Positions 33,886 through 44,811 of a stretch of DNA of 64,000 nucleotides are shown piece by piece. The position numbers were made by a program, and so were the translations under genes. How positions within the stretch are numbered: the first letter of the stretch is position 1; every line of letters starts with the position of its first letter. The notes under the pieces were generated by a model that searched no databases, was not told where the DNA came from, and worked only from the letters and a program-made list of their open reading frames with translations. The stretch is taken from positions 6,026,734-6,090,733 of the forward strand of contig CP136061.1 in assembly GCA_032622095.1 (NCBI GenBank). The letters run 5' to 3'. This DNA comes from Siphonodentalium dalli (lineage: Eukaryota > Mollusca > Scaphopoda > Gadilida > Siphonodentaliidae).

Positions 33886-35455
33886 CAGACTGAATTCAGG
33901 CTTGCCTGTGTTTTCTCATTAGATTTGTAGTTTTGGTGTATTGAATAGTTGCTATCAGATATTGATGTTTGAAATCTATTATTTTAATTTTAAGTGGCCC
34001 AGTAAACTGTCGACGAGAAGAACTGATCTGACCAGATAGCGGATGACGATAGATAACTCTAAAATCCAGTGGCTTTTTTGTGTCAGATATTTTGACAACT
34101 GGCAAAATTTCGTTGAACAAAAGTTGATAAATAACAGGTTTTGGGCAATTTTATACTATAGTTGACTGTGGTTAGCATTATTTTTGGGCAATTAATCGAT
34201 TCTGATAACTGAAGCAGCATTTCAAAAAATTTTGTAGTTGTTGGAATCTGATGATATGGGGACCGTCGAATCGGATTGAGTACCTTTAATCAATATACAT
34301 TTAAATGGAATCATAGCTCAACTCTATTTCATTGAATATATGTTTTTAGTAGATTATTTCCATCAGTTTTGGATTTAAGTTTGCATCAGGGTGCTTGAAT
34401 TCAAAGTGCGCAAATTTAAAACAGCGCAAAAAAATAATATGCGGCGAATTTAAATACTAGTGAACAAACAATGAATACCCACTTCGATGTGAGACCAGTC
34501 TGAGTAAACTCATACCTAAATATTCATTACAACATTGAATATAAGGTCTGACGGATAACATCGCTATCTCATTTCCAAGTCCTCGGGATTCCGTAATCTG
34601 ATTGATTGCGTAAATTATTTTCCGTCCAATGAAACCGTATGGGTTAATAAACAAGTGTTAGTGGGCGGAGACTCCCATAATGTCACCTCTAAATATAGTA
34701 ACAGAGCGGAATTTCTCCGATCGAAAGCGATGCTTGCAAATACAACAGAGACAGAAACAATGGCTTCGAAATTATATATTCGGTACGATTCGGATTAATT
34801 TGAAGGATGTGCTAGACCTGATAGATAGGCCTGCGCATGGTACCAACTTGGCCTCCCATAAATATAAATAGAACTCACTCATGTCCGTGTATTTCATTTA
34901 CTTTATTGTACCATGGTTTGCAAATCAAATTATTTGTCGTAAAAAAGTCATCTGAAAGTTAACACCGAGGAAATGACTTAATTTTATGCTTTTAAATAGT
35001 TCTAAAGCATCATTTTTGATGACGACCTAATTTTTTGCTCTCAGATGCAGCTTTCCGGTTGATGCAGCGAGTTCATCTCCTGAAAAAGAATAGTCGCACA
35101 CACGACAAATATTATCTGCTGTAAGTTTATGTCGCGACACAGGCCATTGCTATTGCGAAGCACAACAAATAACACGTGGGGACACCTGTCAATCATCGAT
35201 GTATTTTTTTAAACCCGTGACAACATTTTGGGGAAGATCTTCGCTGAATAGAAATGGTTTTGGCGACATAAGCTCCAGACTCTATATTTCAAATATAGAG
35301 TCGACGTTCACCCAGACTGATGTGAGACATATTGATTTCATTTTCCAGCAAATAATGACATATTAGTAGGTTCCCCACCCCTTGGACCCGTCAATTGAAA
35401 ATTGAGGTTGTGAGAGCACCCTGTCTCCGGGAAAAGAAATAAAAAACTTGACCAC
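33886..35455. other. Intergenic, AT-rich, no feature supported
   Basis: A fragment near 34258 (GGGGACCGTCGAATCGGATT, GAGTACCTTTAA) matches the right end of the element at 57319-57798. The rest appears unique. Short open frames are not convincing. Confidence 0.4.
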
Positions 35456-35603
35456 AGGAGCCAGCCTAGAGGATGACTTGGAGGAGGATCAGCCTAGAGG
35501 ATGACTTGGAAGAGGACCAGCCTAGAGGATGACTTGGGAGACAGGGACTAGCCTAGAGGATGACTTGGGAGAGGACCAGCCTAGAGGATGACTTGGGAGA
35601 CAT
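35456..35603 (-). repeat. Inverted head of the 28-bp tandem array
   Basis: Five units of CAGCCTAGAGGATGACTTGG-type sequence run in the opposite orientation to the main array at 35876. About 270 bp of unique sequence separates them, so the locus is an inverted repeat with very unequal arms. Confidence 0.9.
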
Positions 35604-35875
35604 CTTCTCTCTAAAATGTGCCACTTCTCCCTACGTTTGTCCTGGGGAGAAGTTGCTTCTCTCTCATAAACCAGTATTCATATGTCCCAACAGCATATTT
35701 AAAGTATATTTATTAATTATAATGGTGTTCTTACTCACTAAAATGGTTTTATAAATAGGTCCTTGTTTTGCATAATACTTTTTGGATCATAGAAGAGTGA
35801 CATTGGGGTGTAAATTGAACTTCAGCCTTTCTCACTTCTCCCTAATAACAGTCCGCTTCTCCATAATAACAGAAA

Positions 35876-37445
35876 TGACTTCTCCCAAGTCATCCTCTAG
35901 GCTGGTCCTCCCCCAAGTCATCCTCTAGGCTGGTCCTCTCCCAAGTCATCCTCTAGGCTGGTCCTCTCCCAAGTCATCCTCTAGGCTGGTCCTCTCCCAA
36001 GTCATCCTCTAGGCTGGTCCTCTCCCAAGTCATCCTCTAGGCTGGTGCTCTCCCAAGTCATCCTCTAGGCTGGTCCTCTCCCAAGTCATCCTCTAGGCTG
36101 GTGCTCTCCCAAGTCATCCTCTAGGCTGGTCCTCTCCCAAGTCCTCCTCTAGGCTGGTCCTCTCCCAAGTCATCCTCTAGGCTGGTCCTCCCCCAAGTCA
36201 TCCTCTAGGCTGGTCCTCTCCCAAGTCATCCTCTAGGCTGGTGCTCTCCCAAGTCATCCTCTAAGCTGGTGCTCTCCCAAGTCATCCTCTAGGCTGGTGC
36301 TCTCCCAAGTCATCCTCTAGGCTAGTCCCTGTCTCCCAAGTCATCCTCTAGGCTGGTCCTCCCCCAAGTCATCCTCTAGGCTGGTCCTCTCCCAAGTCAT
36401 CCTCTAGGCTGGTCCTCCCCCAAGTCATCCTCTAGGCTGGTCCTCTCCCAAGTCATCCTCTAGGCTGGTGCTCTCCCAAGTCATCCTCTAAGCTGGTGCT
36501 CTCCCAAGTCATCCTCTAGGCTGGTGCTCTCCCAAGTCATCCTCTAGGCTGGTCCTCTCCCAAGTCATCCTCTAGGCTGGTGCTCTCCCAAGTCATCCTC
36601 TAGGCTGGTCCTCTCCCAAGTCCTCCTCTAGGCTGGTGCTCTCCCAATTCATCCTCTAGGCTGGTCCTCTCACAAGTCATCCTCTAGGCTGGTCCTCCTC
36701 CAAGTCATCCTCTAGGCTGGTCCTCTCCCAAGTCATCCTCTAGGCTGGTCCTCTCCCAAGTCATCCTCTAGGCTGGTCCTCTCCCAAGTCATCCTCTAGG
36801 CTGGTCCTCTCCCAATTCATCCTCTAGGCTGGTCCTCATCCAAGTCATCCTCTAGGCTGGTGCTCTCCCAAGTCATCCTCTAGGCTGGTCCTCTCCCAAG
36901 TCATCCTCTAGGCTGGTCCTCTCCCAAGTCATCCTCTAGGCTGGTCCTCTCCCAAGTCATCCTCTAGGCTGGTCCTCCTCCAAGTCACCCTCTAGGCTGG
37001 TGCTCTCCCAATTCATCCTCTAGGCTGGTCCTCCTCCAATTCATCCTCTAGGCTGGTCCTCTCCCAAGTCATCCTCTAGGCTGGTCCTCTCCCAAGTCAT
37101 CATCTAGGCTGGTCCTCTCCCAAGTCATCCTCTAGGCTGGTCCTCTCCCAAGTCATCCTCTAGGCTGGTCCTCCCCCAAGTCATCCTCTAGGCTGGTCCT
37201 CTCCCAAGTCATCCTCTAGGCTGGTTCTCTCCCAAGTCACACTCTATGCTGGTCCTCTCCCAAGTCCTCCTCTAGGCTGGTCCTCTCCCAAGTCATCCTC
37301 TAGGCTGGTCCTCTCCCAATTCATCCTCTAGGCTGGTCCTCTCCCAAGTCACACTCTATGCTGGTGCTCTCCCAAGTCACACTCTAGGCTGGTCCTCTCC
37401 CAAGTCATCCTCTAGGCTGGTCCTCTCCCAAGTCATCCTCTAGGT
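35876..37445 (+). repeat. Tandem array of 28-bp units (roughly 55)
   Basis: The unit is CAAGTCATCCTCTAGGCTGG followed by TCCTCTCC, with recurring variants GTGCTCTCC, TCCTCCCC, AATTCATCC and ACACTCTATG. Variant order repeats over a few hundred bases, so groups of units were copied together. No open frame spans it. Confidence 0.95.
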
Positions 37446-38297
37446 CCTGTTTGCAAAGTCATTTTATAGGCCTATAGGCAGGTTCCTGTCTCCCAAGTGG
37501 CCATATAGGCAGGTTCCTGTCTCCCAAGTGGCCCTCTAGCCAGGTTCCTGTCTCCCAAGTGGCCCTCTAGCCAGGTTCCTGTCTCCCAAGTGGCCCTCTA
37601 GCCAGGTTCCTGTCTCCCAAGTGGCCCTCTACTAGACAGGTTCCTGTCTCCCAAGTCACACTCTAGGCTGGTCCTCTCCCAAGTCACACTCTATGCTGGT
37701 GCTCTCCCAAGTCATCCTCTAGGCTGGTCCTCTCCCAAGTCATCCTCTAGGCCCTGTTTGCAAAGTCATTTTCTAGGCCTATAGGCAGGTTCCTGTCTCC
37801 CAAGTGACCCTATAGTCAGGTTCCTGTCTCCCAAGTGGCCCTCTACTAGGCAGGTTCCTGTCTCCCAAGTGGCCCTCTACTAGGCAGGTTCCTGTCTCCC
37901 AAGTGGCCCTCTACTAGCCAGGTTCCTGTCTCCCAAGTGGCCCTCTACTAGGCAGGTTCCTGTCTCCCAAGTGGCCCTCTAGGCCGGTTCCTGTCTCCCA
38001 AGTGGCCCTATAGTCAGGTTCCTGTCTCCCAAGTGGCCCTCTAGGCAGGTTCCTGTCTCCCAAGTGGCCCTCTACTAGGCAGGTTCCTGTCTCCCAAGTG
38101 GCCCTCTACTAGCCAGGTTCCTGTCTCCCAAGTGGCCCTCTACTAGGCAGGTTCCTGTCTCCCAAGTGGCCCTCTAGCCAGGTTCCTGTCTCCCAAGTGG
38201 CCCTCTAGTCAGGTTCCTGTCTCCCAAGTGGCCCTCTACTAGGCAGGTTCCTGTCTCCCAAGTGGCCCTCTACTAGCCAGGTTCCTGTCTCCCAATT
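37446..38297 (+). repeat. Second-generation tandem array, 30-34-bp units
   Basis: Units read CAAGTGGCCCTCTACTAGGC, AGGTTCCTGTCTCC and differ from the first block by ATCC to GGCC changes and an added TTCCTG. A junction sequence (CCTGTTTGCAAAGTCATTTT) occurs at about 37446 and 37752, showing a copied segment of about 305 bp that includes both unit types. Confidence 0.9.
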
Positions 38298-38314
38298 CAG
38301 GATAGTCAGTCAAG

Positions 38315-39000
38315 TTTGAGCTATGGCCATGGGTTGATGTCCGTTGTCCATCTGAGAATGTGTGCGTCAATCCAACATTTTCTTTCAGCACACCTACAGG
38401 CCACAATTCTTATCTGATCATCACCAAATTTTATATGGATCTTTGGGGTGACCTCTGGATGGGAGTCATCAATTCTTTTCCAACATTCGTTAAAAATATG
38501 GCCGCCAGCAGCCATCTTGGATTTCACATTTCAATTCATTGGCACATCTTGCAGCCCACATTTATTGGAGAATCGTTTTGAAAACAGCCATGTTTAGGAT
38601 CACCTCTTGATGGGAGCTATCTAGCTATCTAAAGGTGATCCTAAATATGGCTGTACATTTCAAAAAGATTTTACTCGTTTGATGACTAAATCATTTGGCA
38701 CACCCTACAGGCCACATCACTCATACAATCATCACCAAATTTGGGTGACTTCTACATGGGAGCTATTAATTTTTTAGGAATTTTGTTGGAAAATATGGCC
38801 ATCAGCAGCCGTCTTTGATTTTACTTTTGAATCCATTGAAACACCCTGCCGTCCACATTTATTGGAAAAATCTTTCAAAGGAAAAGTTTGATCTATCACA
38901 ATACTAAAACTTTTTGACTTTCCTTATTCTTTTATCAATTAACGCATCTCCATGTTGAGCTACAGTGTCATTGACACTTCCATTTATATTGGCCTAACAT
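38315..39000 (+). repeat. GCCATCTTGGATTT repeat family, several units
   Basis: It begins near GTTTGAGCTATGGCCATGGG, then repeats CGCCAGCAGCCATCTTGG and TTTGGCACACCCTACAGG with GATGGGAGCTAT. It ends near TGAGCTACAGTGTCATTGAC, as at 32790. A short inverted pair AAACAGCCATGTTTAGGATC / GATCCTAAATATGG lies at about 38581-38655. Confidence 0.75.
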
Positions 39001-39799
39001 TCCAATCTCTACCAGAGTGCACCAGTCATACATCCTTCTGACTCTGTAGCCGGCTGGGTACTAGTCTGTGCTTTTCTATATTTAGCGCAGGGATTTTGCA
39101 AACTGTTCTCAAAAGTCACTAGATTTGTTGATAGATCAGACTAATACAATATCAAACACTGTGGAGAAGATAAGCAGAACCCTGTTGTTCGAACTTCATT
39201 TAGCCAGAACAGCAATTCTTAATTCTCAGTAATTTCACAAACTAACTCTACAATCATGGACTATGTGTCAAATTAAATTTCTTCTAATCTAACCATTTGG
39301 TTAGGCTGTCTAATAACTACATAATTATGTGATATTCATACTACTTGTGCTTCTTCTACTGTGTTAGACACTTCTGATATATACCAGAACTGATTGGTGC
39401 TTCAATAGAAGATCACAACATACCTGTTTCTACAGGGTTCTCCGAAGACAACGGAGGAAGCTACATATATGTACTTCAACCAACCAATCAATGGCGAACC
39501 AAATTGCCCCAAAGTTCATATGTGCTTTGAGAACAATTCCTGCACTAAAAATTTAATGAATGGAGAATTAGAGCGGCAGTTTTGTTGACGATTTTCGTAA
39601 GCTACTCATCAAAATTGCAGCAAATTGGAATCCTTGTGTTTGACTTGCCATGCGTTTTGTCATGACAATGTCATCCATGTGTGTTTAGACGTTTGTGTTG
39701 GTAAAATAATTGGACAGCCAAATCACACTTGTTTCGTGATATAGTTCTTTGGTTCTAGTGGGACTTTCCAAACTTACGGTACGAAATTACACAAATTTA
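39001..39799. other. Intergenic, no feature supported
   Basis: This is unique-looking sequence upstream of the element at 39800. No exon with splice sites and recognisable coding was seen. Confidence 0.4.
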
Positions 39800-40307
39800 C
39801 TAGGGCCCTGCGAATCGGGCATTTTCATTTTGAATCGAATCTCGAATTGAATCAGCCAAATGATTCCGAATCGCATCGAATCTCAAATCGAATCATTACA
39901 TGAGACATATCAATAGTGAAGATGTAGATATCACTTGACTGAGTGGCTGTACCGGTATCAATTTACTAACTTCGTAACGACGATAAGTGATCGTCGGTAT
40001 ATAATGTACATATTACCCATTAATGGATTAAATTTGCATTTAAACAATTAAGTGCGCATTCTTTGTGGCTATCTCTGCTATAGAATATCGAAAAGGTATC
40101 AGTAAGCATTCACGTAGCTGAAGTTCGACATATATATGAAATTTTAGCTACATCAGTTTAGCGAAAAAGCAATGTTGTCCGTTGCCGTAAGAGAATAGAA
40201 CTGGTGCCAGTGTTTCGATACAATTTGAATCAGGACAGCCAATTTCAAATCAAAATGAATCAGATGAAAGATTCCGAATCGCATCAAATCGATTCGCAGG
40301 GCCCTAG
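39800..40307. mobile_element. TIR element with CTAGGGCCCTGCGAATCG ends
   Basis: The termini are CTAGGGCCCTGCGAATCG and its exact reverse complement, followed inward by repeated GAATCG(C)ATC blocks on both sides. The AGGGCCCTG ends resemble hAT elements (CAGGG...), but I found no 8-bp target duplication, so the superfamily is uncertain. It ends about 220 bases before the ZCRB1 start codon and may affect the promoter region. Confidence 0.7.
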
Positions 40308-40377
40308 ATCTTTCCGAGTCATCAAGGGAGGTAAACCCTGCATGGAGCTTGCTAACATTCATCCTTTATTATTGCAG

Positions 40378-40476
40378 ATACACAAGTTGACGTTTGAGAA
40401 TACACTGTTTAGAGCAGCATTTATTCACATCAAATCACCGGTATGGGATGATCGTACGCTGAAAAACATCATATGA
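40378..40476 (+). CDS. Exon-like open frame just upstream of ZCRB1, unidentified
   Basis: After a plausible acceptor (CCTTTATTATTGCAG), an open frame runs IHKLTFENTLFRAAF then HIKSPVWDDRTLKNII and TGA at 40474. I do not recognise the sequence. It could be the last exon of another + strand gene, with only about 50 bases between its stop and the ZCRB1 ATG. It could also be a 5' untranslated exon of ZCRB1, or chance. The preceding bases (40308-40370) resemble a repeat fragment near 47700, which lowers confidence. Confidence 0.25.
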   Translation: MHKLTFENTLFRAAFIHIKSPVWDDRTLKNII

Positions 40477-40493
40477 AGTTTAGAGTGTAAAGA

Positions 40494-40523
40494 ATGAGCG
40501 GAGGTTACTCAGATCACAAGTGA
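40494..40523 (+). promoter_or_regulatory. Nine-codon upstream ORF copying the ZCRB1 start region
   Basis: ATGAGCGGAGGTTA at 40494 is a near copy of ATGAGTGGAGGTTTA at the true start 32 bases later. It encodes MSGGYSDHK and stops at 40521-40523, two bases before the true ATG. If transcribed, it is a short upstream ORF that could lower ZCRB1 translation. It is out of frame with the main start. Confidence 0.6.
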
Positions 40524-40525
40524 GG

Positions 40526-40638
40526 ATGAGTGGAGGTTTAGCACCAAGTCGGAGCACCATTTACGTCTCCAATTTACCCTTCTCACTCACCAACAATGAC
40601 ATCCATAAAATCTTCGCCAAATATGGGAAGGTTGTCAA
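40526..40638 (+). CDS. ZCRB1: ZCRB1 (U11/U12 snRNP 31K), coding exon 1
   Basis: ZCRB1 is a component of the U11/U12 di-snRNP of the minor spliceosome, acting in the nucleus on U12-type introns. The five exons at 40526, 41857, 44567, 51597 and 53026 join in frame to give 215 residues. Human ZCRB1 is 217 (recalled). Exon 1 encodes [20 protein letters not shown] and the first half of the RRM. RNP2 is IYVSNL at residues 12-17. The start is set by the conserved MSGGLAPS opening. The donor is GTAAGT, phase 2. Intron 1 is 1218 bases. All donors look U2-type, so the gene itself shows no minor intron. Confidence 0.97.
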
Positions 40639-40850
40639 GTAAGTATGATTGAAGAATAAACATAAAATACTGTAGATCTATGATACCATCTACCCATTTT
40701 TACCAGAGTTATGGTCCTTTTTTTTTTTAGCTCAACTTGACAAAGTCAAGTATGTTGACTTCTGCTATTGCTTCAACATTTAAACTTTCCGCATTCAAGG
40801 TAATTAGGTACATGTAAGGTATTACATTATCCCATTATTTTTGAATTTCA

Positions 40851-41078
40851 TTAACACTTTGAGTGCCAGGTCTGATTTTTGTATCGACCCATATACCCTG
40901 TGCCAATGCATTCTCTTATATATGCGAGTCGACCATAGGTCGCCTCGCATATATAAGAGAATGCATTGGCCTAACCCAAAAAAAAAAATCAAAATTCATT
41001 TTTTATATTTTTTTTAGGGCACTCTACAGACCATAAATTAAGGCCGATGAGATCGGCCCCTGGCACTAAAAGGGTTAA
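40851..41078 (+). mobile_element. TTAA-flanked MITE, family B, in ZCRB1 intron 1
   Basis: It starts TTAACACTTTGAGTGCCAGG and ends CCTGGCACTAAAAGGGTTAA, with one 69-bp palindrome at about 40903-40971. The inner GATCGGCC block near the right end matches copies at 56875 (inverted) and 63115. Confidence 0.85.
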
Positions 41079-41159
41079 AAACATGGCCTTTTTGGATTGG
41101 TTCCTTGACTCAAAGCAAATATTTTTGCCACCGAAGCCAAGGAAATAGTAATTTGAAGT

Positions 41160-41856
41160 CGGCGGGTATATAGTCGACGTCTCCGTCCGTACGTCTGTCC
41201 GTACAAATATTTTGCATTATTGTTCAGCAACTGCTGGGCAGATTTAGCTGATATTTGGTATGGTGATAGAGCAGCATGGGGGAACAGCTACATGCATAGT
41301 GCGGGTTTCGTCCACCCATTTTCACCAGAGTTATGGCCCTTTTTTTACTTAGAAAATTCAATTGTTCTCTTGTTTTTTTGGTTTCCAGATGATAGCGTGA
41401 GCTTTTGTGGTACGATTGCAAATCCAGTATTTTTGTGGATCAGTTATATGAAAATACATGTCAAGTGCGAATTTGGGTTTCCGGATCGCTTGTTTTGGGG
41501 TTTTTAGTCAACATTTCTGTATGAACTTCTTTTGGAATGGTCATATAGACCTCCTTGGATATCCGCAGTTTCGTCCATGCTTAATCCGAATTGCTACGGT
41601 CGGGGGCAAATGCCACGCGACGGCATACCTCTTGTTTATCTTGTTTATATCAAATCATTGACATCACATTGGTATGTGGCTGGATTCGCTGTCCACGATT
41701 CCGGGATTTGTCCCATGATTCTCATGAAACTTATGGACCCATTTTGACTTTGATACCCATCATTATTCACGAATTAAAACAAACATTTGTATTATGTAAA
41801 TGGCTTGTCCACGTGGTTTGAGTAATCTTTTTAAGTCTTTAAGTTTCTTTTTGCAG
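41160..41856 (+). other. ZCRB1 intron 1, remainder: mollusc-type repeat text
   Basis: A GCGGGTATATAGTCGACG, CTCCGTCCGTACGTCTGTCC head at about 41162 is followed by text typical of the dispersed repeats (ATTTGGTATGGTGATAGAGC, GAGTTATGGCCC). Overlapping short open frames on both strands are not genes. Confidence 0.55.
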
Positions 41857-41968
41857 GGTGACTATCATGAAAGATAAAGATCAGAGAAAAAGTAAAGGTG
41901 TGGCGTTTATATTGTTCCTGGATAAAAATGATGCATACAAAGCGTGTCAAGCACTTAACAATACAGAG
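41857..41968 (+). CDS. ZCRB1: ZCRB1 coding exon 2 (RNP1 of the RRM)
   Basis: The exon is 112 bases after the acceptor TTTTTGCAG, finishing the split lysine codon 38. It runs [20 protein letters not shown] and ends at ALNNTE before GTTAGT (phase 0). RNP1 is KGVAFILF at residues 51-58. The human match [20 protein letters not shown] is almost identical (recalled). Confidence 0.97.
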
Positions 41969-41977
41969 GTTAGTTTA

Positions 41978-42025
41978 AAGAGTAAAGGTGTGGCATTTAT
42001 GTTCAATAGGAATGATGCATACATC
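41978..42025 (+). pseudogene. Decayed copy of part of ZCRB1 exon 2
   Basis: AAGAGTAAAGGTGTGGCATT, TATGTTC, GGAATGATGCATACA lies nine bases past the exon 2 donor. It copies AAAAGTAAAGGTGTGGCGTT ... AATGATGCATACA of the exon, with a short deletion. It starts inside the intron and has no acceptor of its own. Confidence 0.85.
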
Positions 42026-43560
42026 CAAGGTTTCCATTACTACGGCTCAGCGTCCGTGTAACAGCCTCATTCCCCACGCTGATGATATGTTTGAGACATA
42101 CATGTACCTAAAGTCAATAGCAATCTATCGTAAAAAGAAACTGACTGCAACGGGAGTTTGAGGGTTAAACAGAATACTGGTGAAAAAATGGGTCAATTCA
42201 GCACAGTATGTTACCGGTACAGTGTAACCCTGAGAACTAAAAGCGTTTGGTGTGCGGTCAAATAGAGATGTTAATTGTAATTGTATACCGTGTAATACAC
42301 ATATGAAAATGTCGCGGTAACATCAAAGAATGCCAAACTGCTGAGTATGGATATTTTGTGCACGGGATTTCTGTGGATGAAACTACTCACGCTCAGAGAT
42401 CCCATGCAAAACATATCCCCCAATATGGAGATAAAGTCAAAGTAAGGTCAATAATAGTTTCATTATCCCGCATGAGGCCCCCAAGCACAAACGCATACAC
42501 AACGATGCACATGTTCACATTTCCCCGGCAAAACTCAATTATATTTCATAACACGGGGGCTAAACTCTGTTTATAGCAGTGGTCCTAACTATAGTTGTTG
42601 GACTAATGCAGACTATTGAACAAGCTACGTGTTCCGAGTTTGAACGATTTCGATACCATTCATACTACGCCGCTATAAATATCTTCTGACATCACAGCAC
42701 ACAAATAGATTTACGATTGACAGAATATATCCTTTCGGTTTCATTTTCATGGAAGCTACCTGTTGACATTTTTGGATATAGTTAATTCAATCCCCCTTGC
42801 TTGGCATTATTGGTAAATGCATAGACGCTTTTTAGTGTTTAAATATACCTGTCGGTGTCGGAATCTTATAAATTTGTAAGCACTGTAACTCGTAGCTTGT
42901 TCATTTATGTAGTCTTCAATCAGACGGCGGTCTCACGTACTGTACGTAATTTCATGACCAATGCTCTGGATACCATCAACATAATTATTGCGCACCCACG
43001 GAAATTATCAACTTGCGTAATATACATGTACATAGCTTTGGGTTGCTTTAGGAGTATTTCAGGTGCAAGAAATGACTACTTTTCAGTGACAAATACAGAA
43101 ATTTCCTCTCGATGGGACAAACCATTGTTGTCCCATCGCGTTATATATTTGCCCAATACGGCCTCATTTATTTCCCCCTGGTGGAAACCCTGATACATCG
43201 TCGCCATCCATCCGTGGACACGAATTTGTCCAGAGTTTATCTCAGTCGTTTCTTAATCATTCTCCGTGAAACTTGGCACAGACATCAACCACGATGGGAA
43301 CCTGTGCACCTGCGATTATGATGTCTGTCAGACTTTGTTTGGTGGAGTTCTTCGGCTTAGAAAATGTTTTGCATCATGGATAAGTTTGTCTGAGCTTTTT
43401 TATTCCTACATTTTTCGGTCAATAGGTTTAGGGGTTAGGGTAGTGCACCTGCAATGGGAATCTGTTATTTTATTATTATCCCCCGCCAAATTTAAAATTT
43501 GTGGGGATATAGTAATGGGTTCCGTCCGTTCGTCTGTCCCGAATTTGTAAGAGTCATAAC
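42026..43560. other. ZCRB1 intron 2, left part: no gene, dispersed repeat text
   Basis: GATGGGACAAACC / ATTGTTGTCCCATCG at about 43110 is a short hairpin. TCCCCCGCCAAATTTAAAAT, TTGTGGGGATATAGTAATGG, TCCGTCCGTTCG at about 43480 is a mollusc-type repeat head. The short open frames do not resemble known proteins. Confidence 0.5.
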
Positions 43561-43563
43561 TTG

Positions 43564-43985
43564 AACAAATGTCAACGGATTTCAAAGATTTGTGGTATAT
43601 GAGTTCACCTGACCATTACCTAGAATGAGTTCGCAAGCCAGGTCCGGCCGGATATTTTTACCGGTGTTATTGGACTTTGTTTATTATTTTTGTTGAATTT
43701 ACCCAATAGCAAATAGACGTCACAGGGCTCATTTCCACAAATCTCAACGGATTTCAAAGATATTTGGTATATAAGTTCACATGACCAGTATCTAGAACAA
43801 GTTCGCAAACCAGGTCCGGCCGGATATTTTCAGCAGAGTTATTGGACTTTGTTTATTTTTGAGTGTGCAAATGGACGACGTCACAGGGCTCATTTCCACA
43901 AAAGTCAATGGATTAAAAAGATTTTTGGTATATTCGTTCCCATGACCAGTACCTAAAATGAGTTCGCAAGCCAGGCTTTTTGACA
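43564..43985 (+). repeat. Three diverged direct repeats of about 175 bp
   Basis: Each unit contains CAACGGATTTCAAAGAT, GTATAT.AGTTCAC, GAGTTCGCAAGCCAGG and, in the first two, TCCGGCCGGATATTTT and GTTATTGGACTTTGTTTATT. Minus-strand open frames across units are by-products. Confidence 0.85.
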
Positions 43986-44166
43986 AAATCCCACCTCTTG
44001 TTTAGCACATACTGAGAACGCAACCATTATTGAGAATGCACTTCCCCAACTGCACTATTCGGCGACTGCTTGTTTTAACTTAATGTTTACTGACATGTAA
44101 AACATCTTAGTGTTTTTAAAAACACAGGGGGTATCCTAGGTCCCATTGGGACAGTCACACCTGTAG

Positions 44167-44510
44167 TTTCATATGTTTTATATAGTTTCTGGGGTATAAA
44201 ATAATAAATATGACTCAAAGACACTTGTCTGGAAATGCTTCTATCAATTACTATACATTTTATATTGATATTTTCTTATATACCACGATAATCAATTGGG
44301 ACATATTTTCGTTACTATTTTAGATAGAGTTATCCCGCATGCTATGCTCTGAATGAACGCGAGCCGTAAAATGTCCCAAATTGATTGTATGTATATTATA
44401 CCAGAAAATATGAAATAAAATTAATATTAATTGATAAAAGGGTTTACAGACAAGTGTCTTTGAGTCATATTTATTATTTTATACCCCAGAAACTATATAA
44501 AACATGAAAC
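44167..44510. mobile_element. Foldback element, about 100-bp arms, in ZCRB1 intron 2
   Basis: GTTTCATATGTTTTATATAG, TTTCTGGGGTATAAAATAAT, AAAGACACTTGTCTGG is mirrored by CAGACAAGTGTCTTTGAGTC, ending ACTATATAAAACATGAAAC. Fragments of the same family lie at 23756-24000, 57121-57245 and 58030-58177. The right end lies about 55 bases before the exon 3 acceptor. Confidence 0.85.
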
Positions 44511-44566
44511 TAGACGTGTGACTTGTTATAGGAAGAGATAGACCATATATAACTTGTTCATTTCAG

Positions 44567-44790
44567 ATGTTTGACAGAACCATTAAATGTAAAATTGCTA
44601 AAGACAATGGAAGAGCAGCGGATTTCATAAGGAGGAAGGAGTATAAAGATAAAACGAGATGCTATGAATGTGGTGAATCTGGACATCTCAGCTATCAATG
44701 TCCGAAGAATCTACTGGGCGATCGTGAACCACCGAAAAAGAAAGAAAAGAAGAGAAAAAAGAAAGATGGCGAATTATCAGATGAAGAAGA
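44567..44790 (+). CDS. ZCRB1: ZCRB1 coding exon 3 (zinc knuckle and lysine-rich tract)
   Basis: The exon is 224 bases after the acceptor TTCATTTCAG. It encodes the last strand of the [21 protein letters not shown], then the CCHC zinc knuckle [14 protein letters not shown], with ligands C107, C110, H115 and C120. [17 protein letters not shown] and an acidic end follow. The donor is GTAAGT, phase 2. Human ZCRB1 has [14 protein letters not shown] (recalled). It is followed by the 6.8-kb intron 3. Confidence 0.97.
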
Positions 44791-44811
44791 GTAAGTTTGA
44801 TTTTCTTAAAT

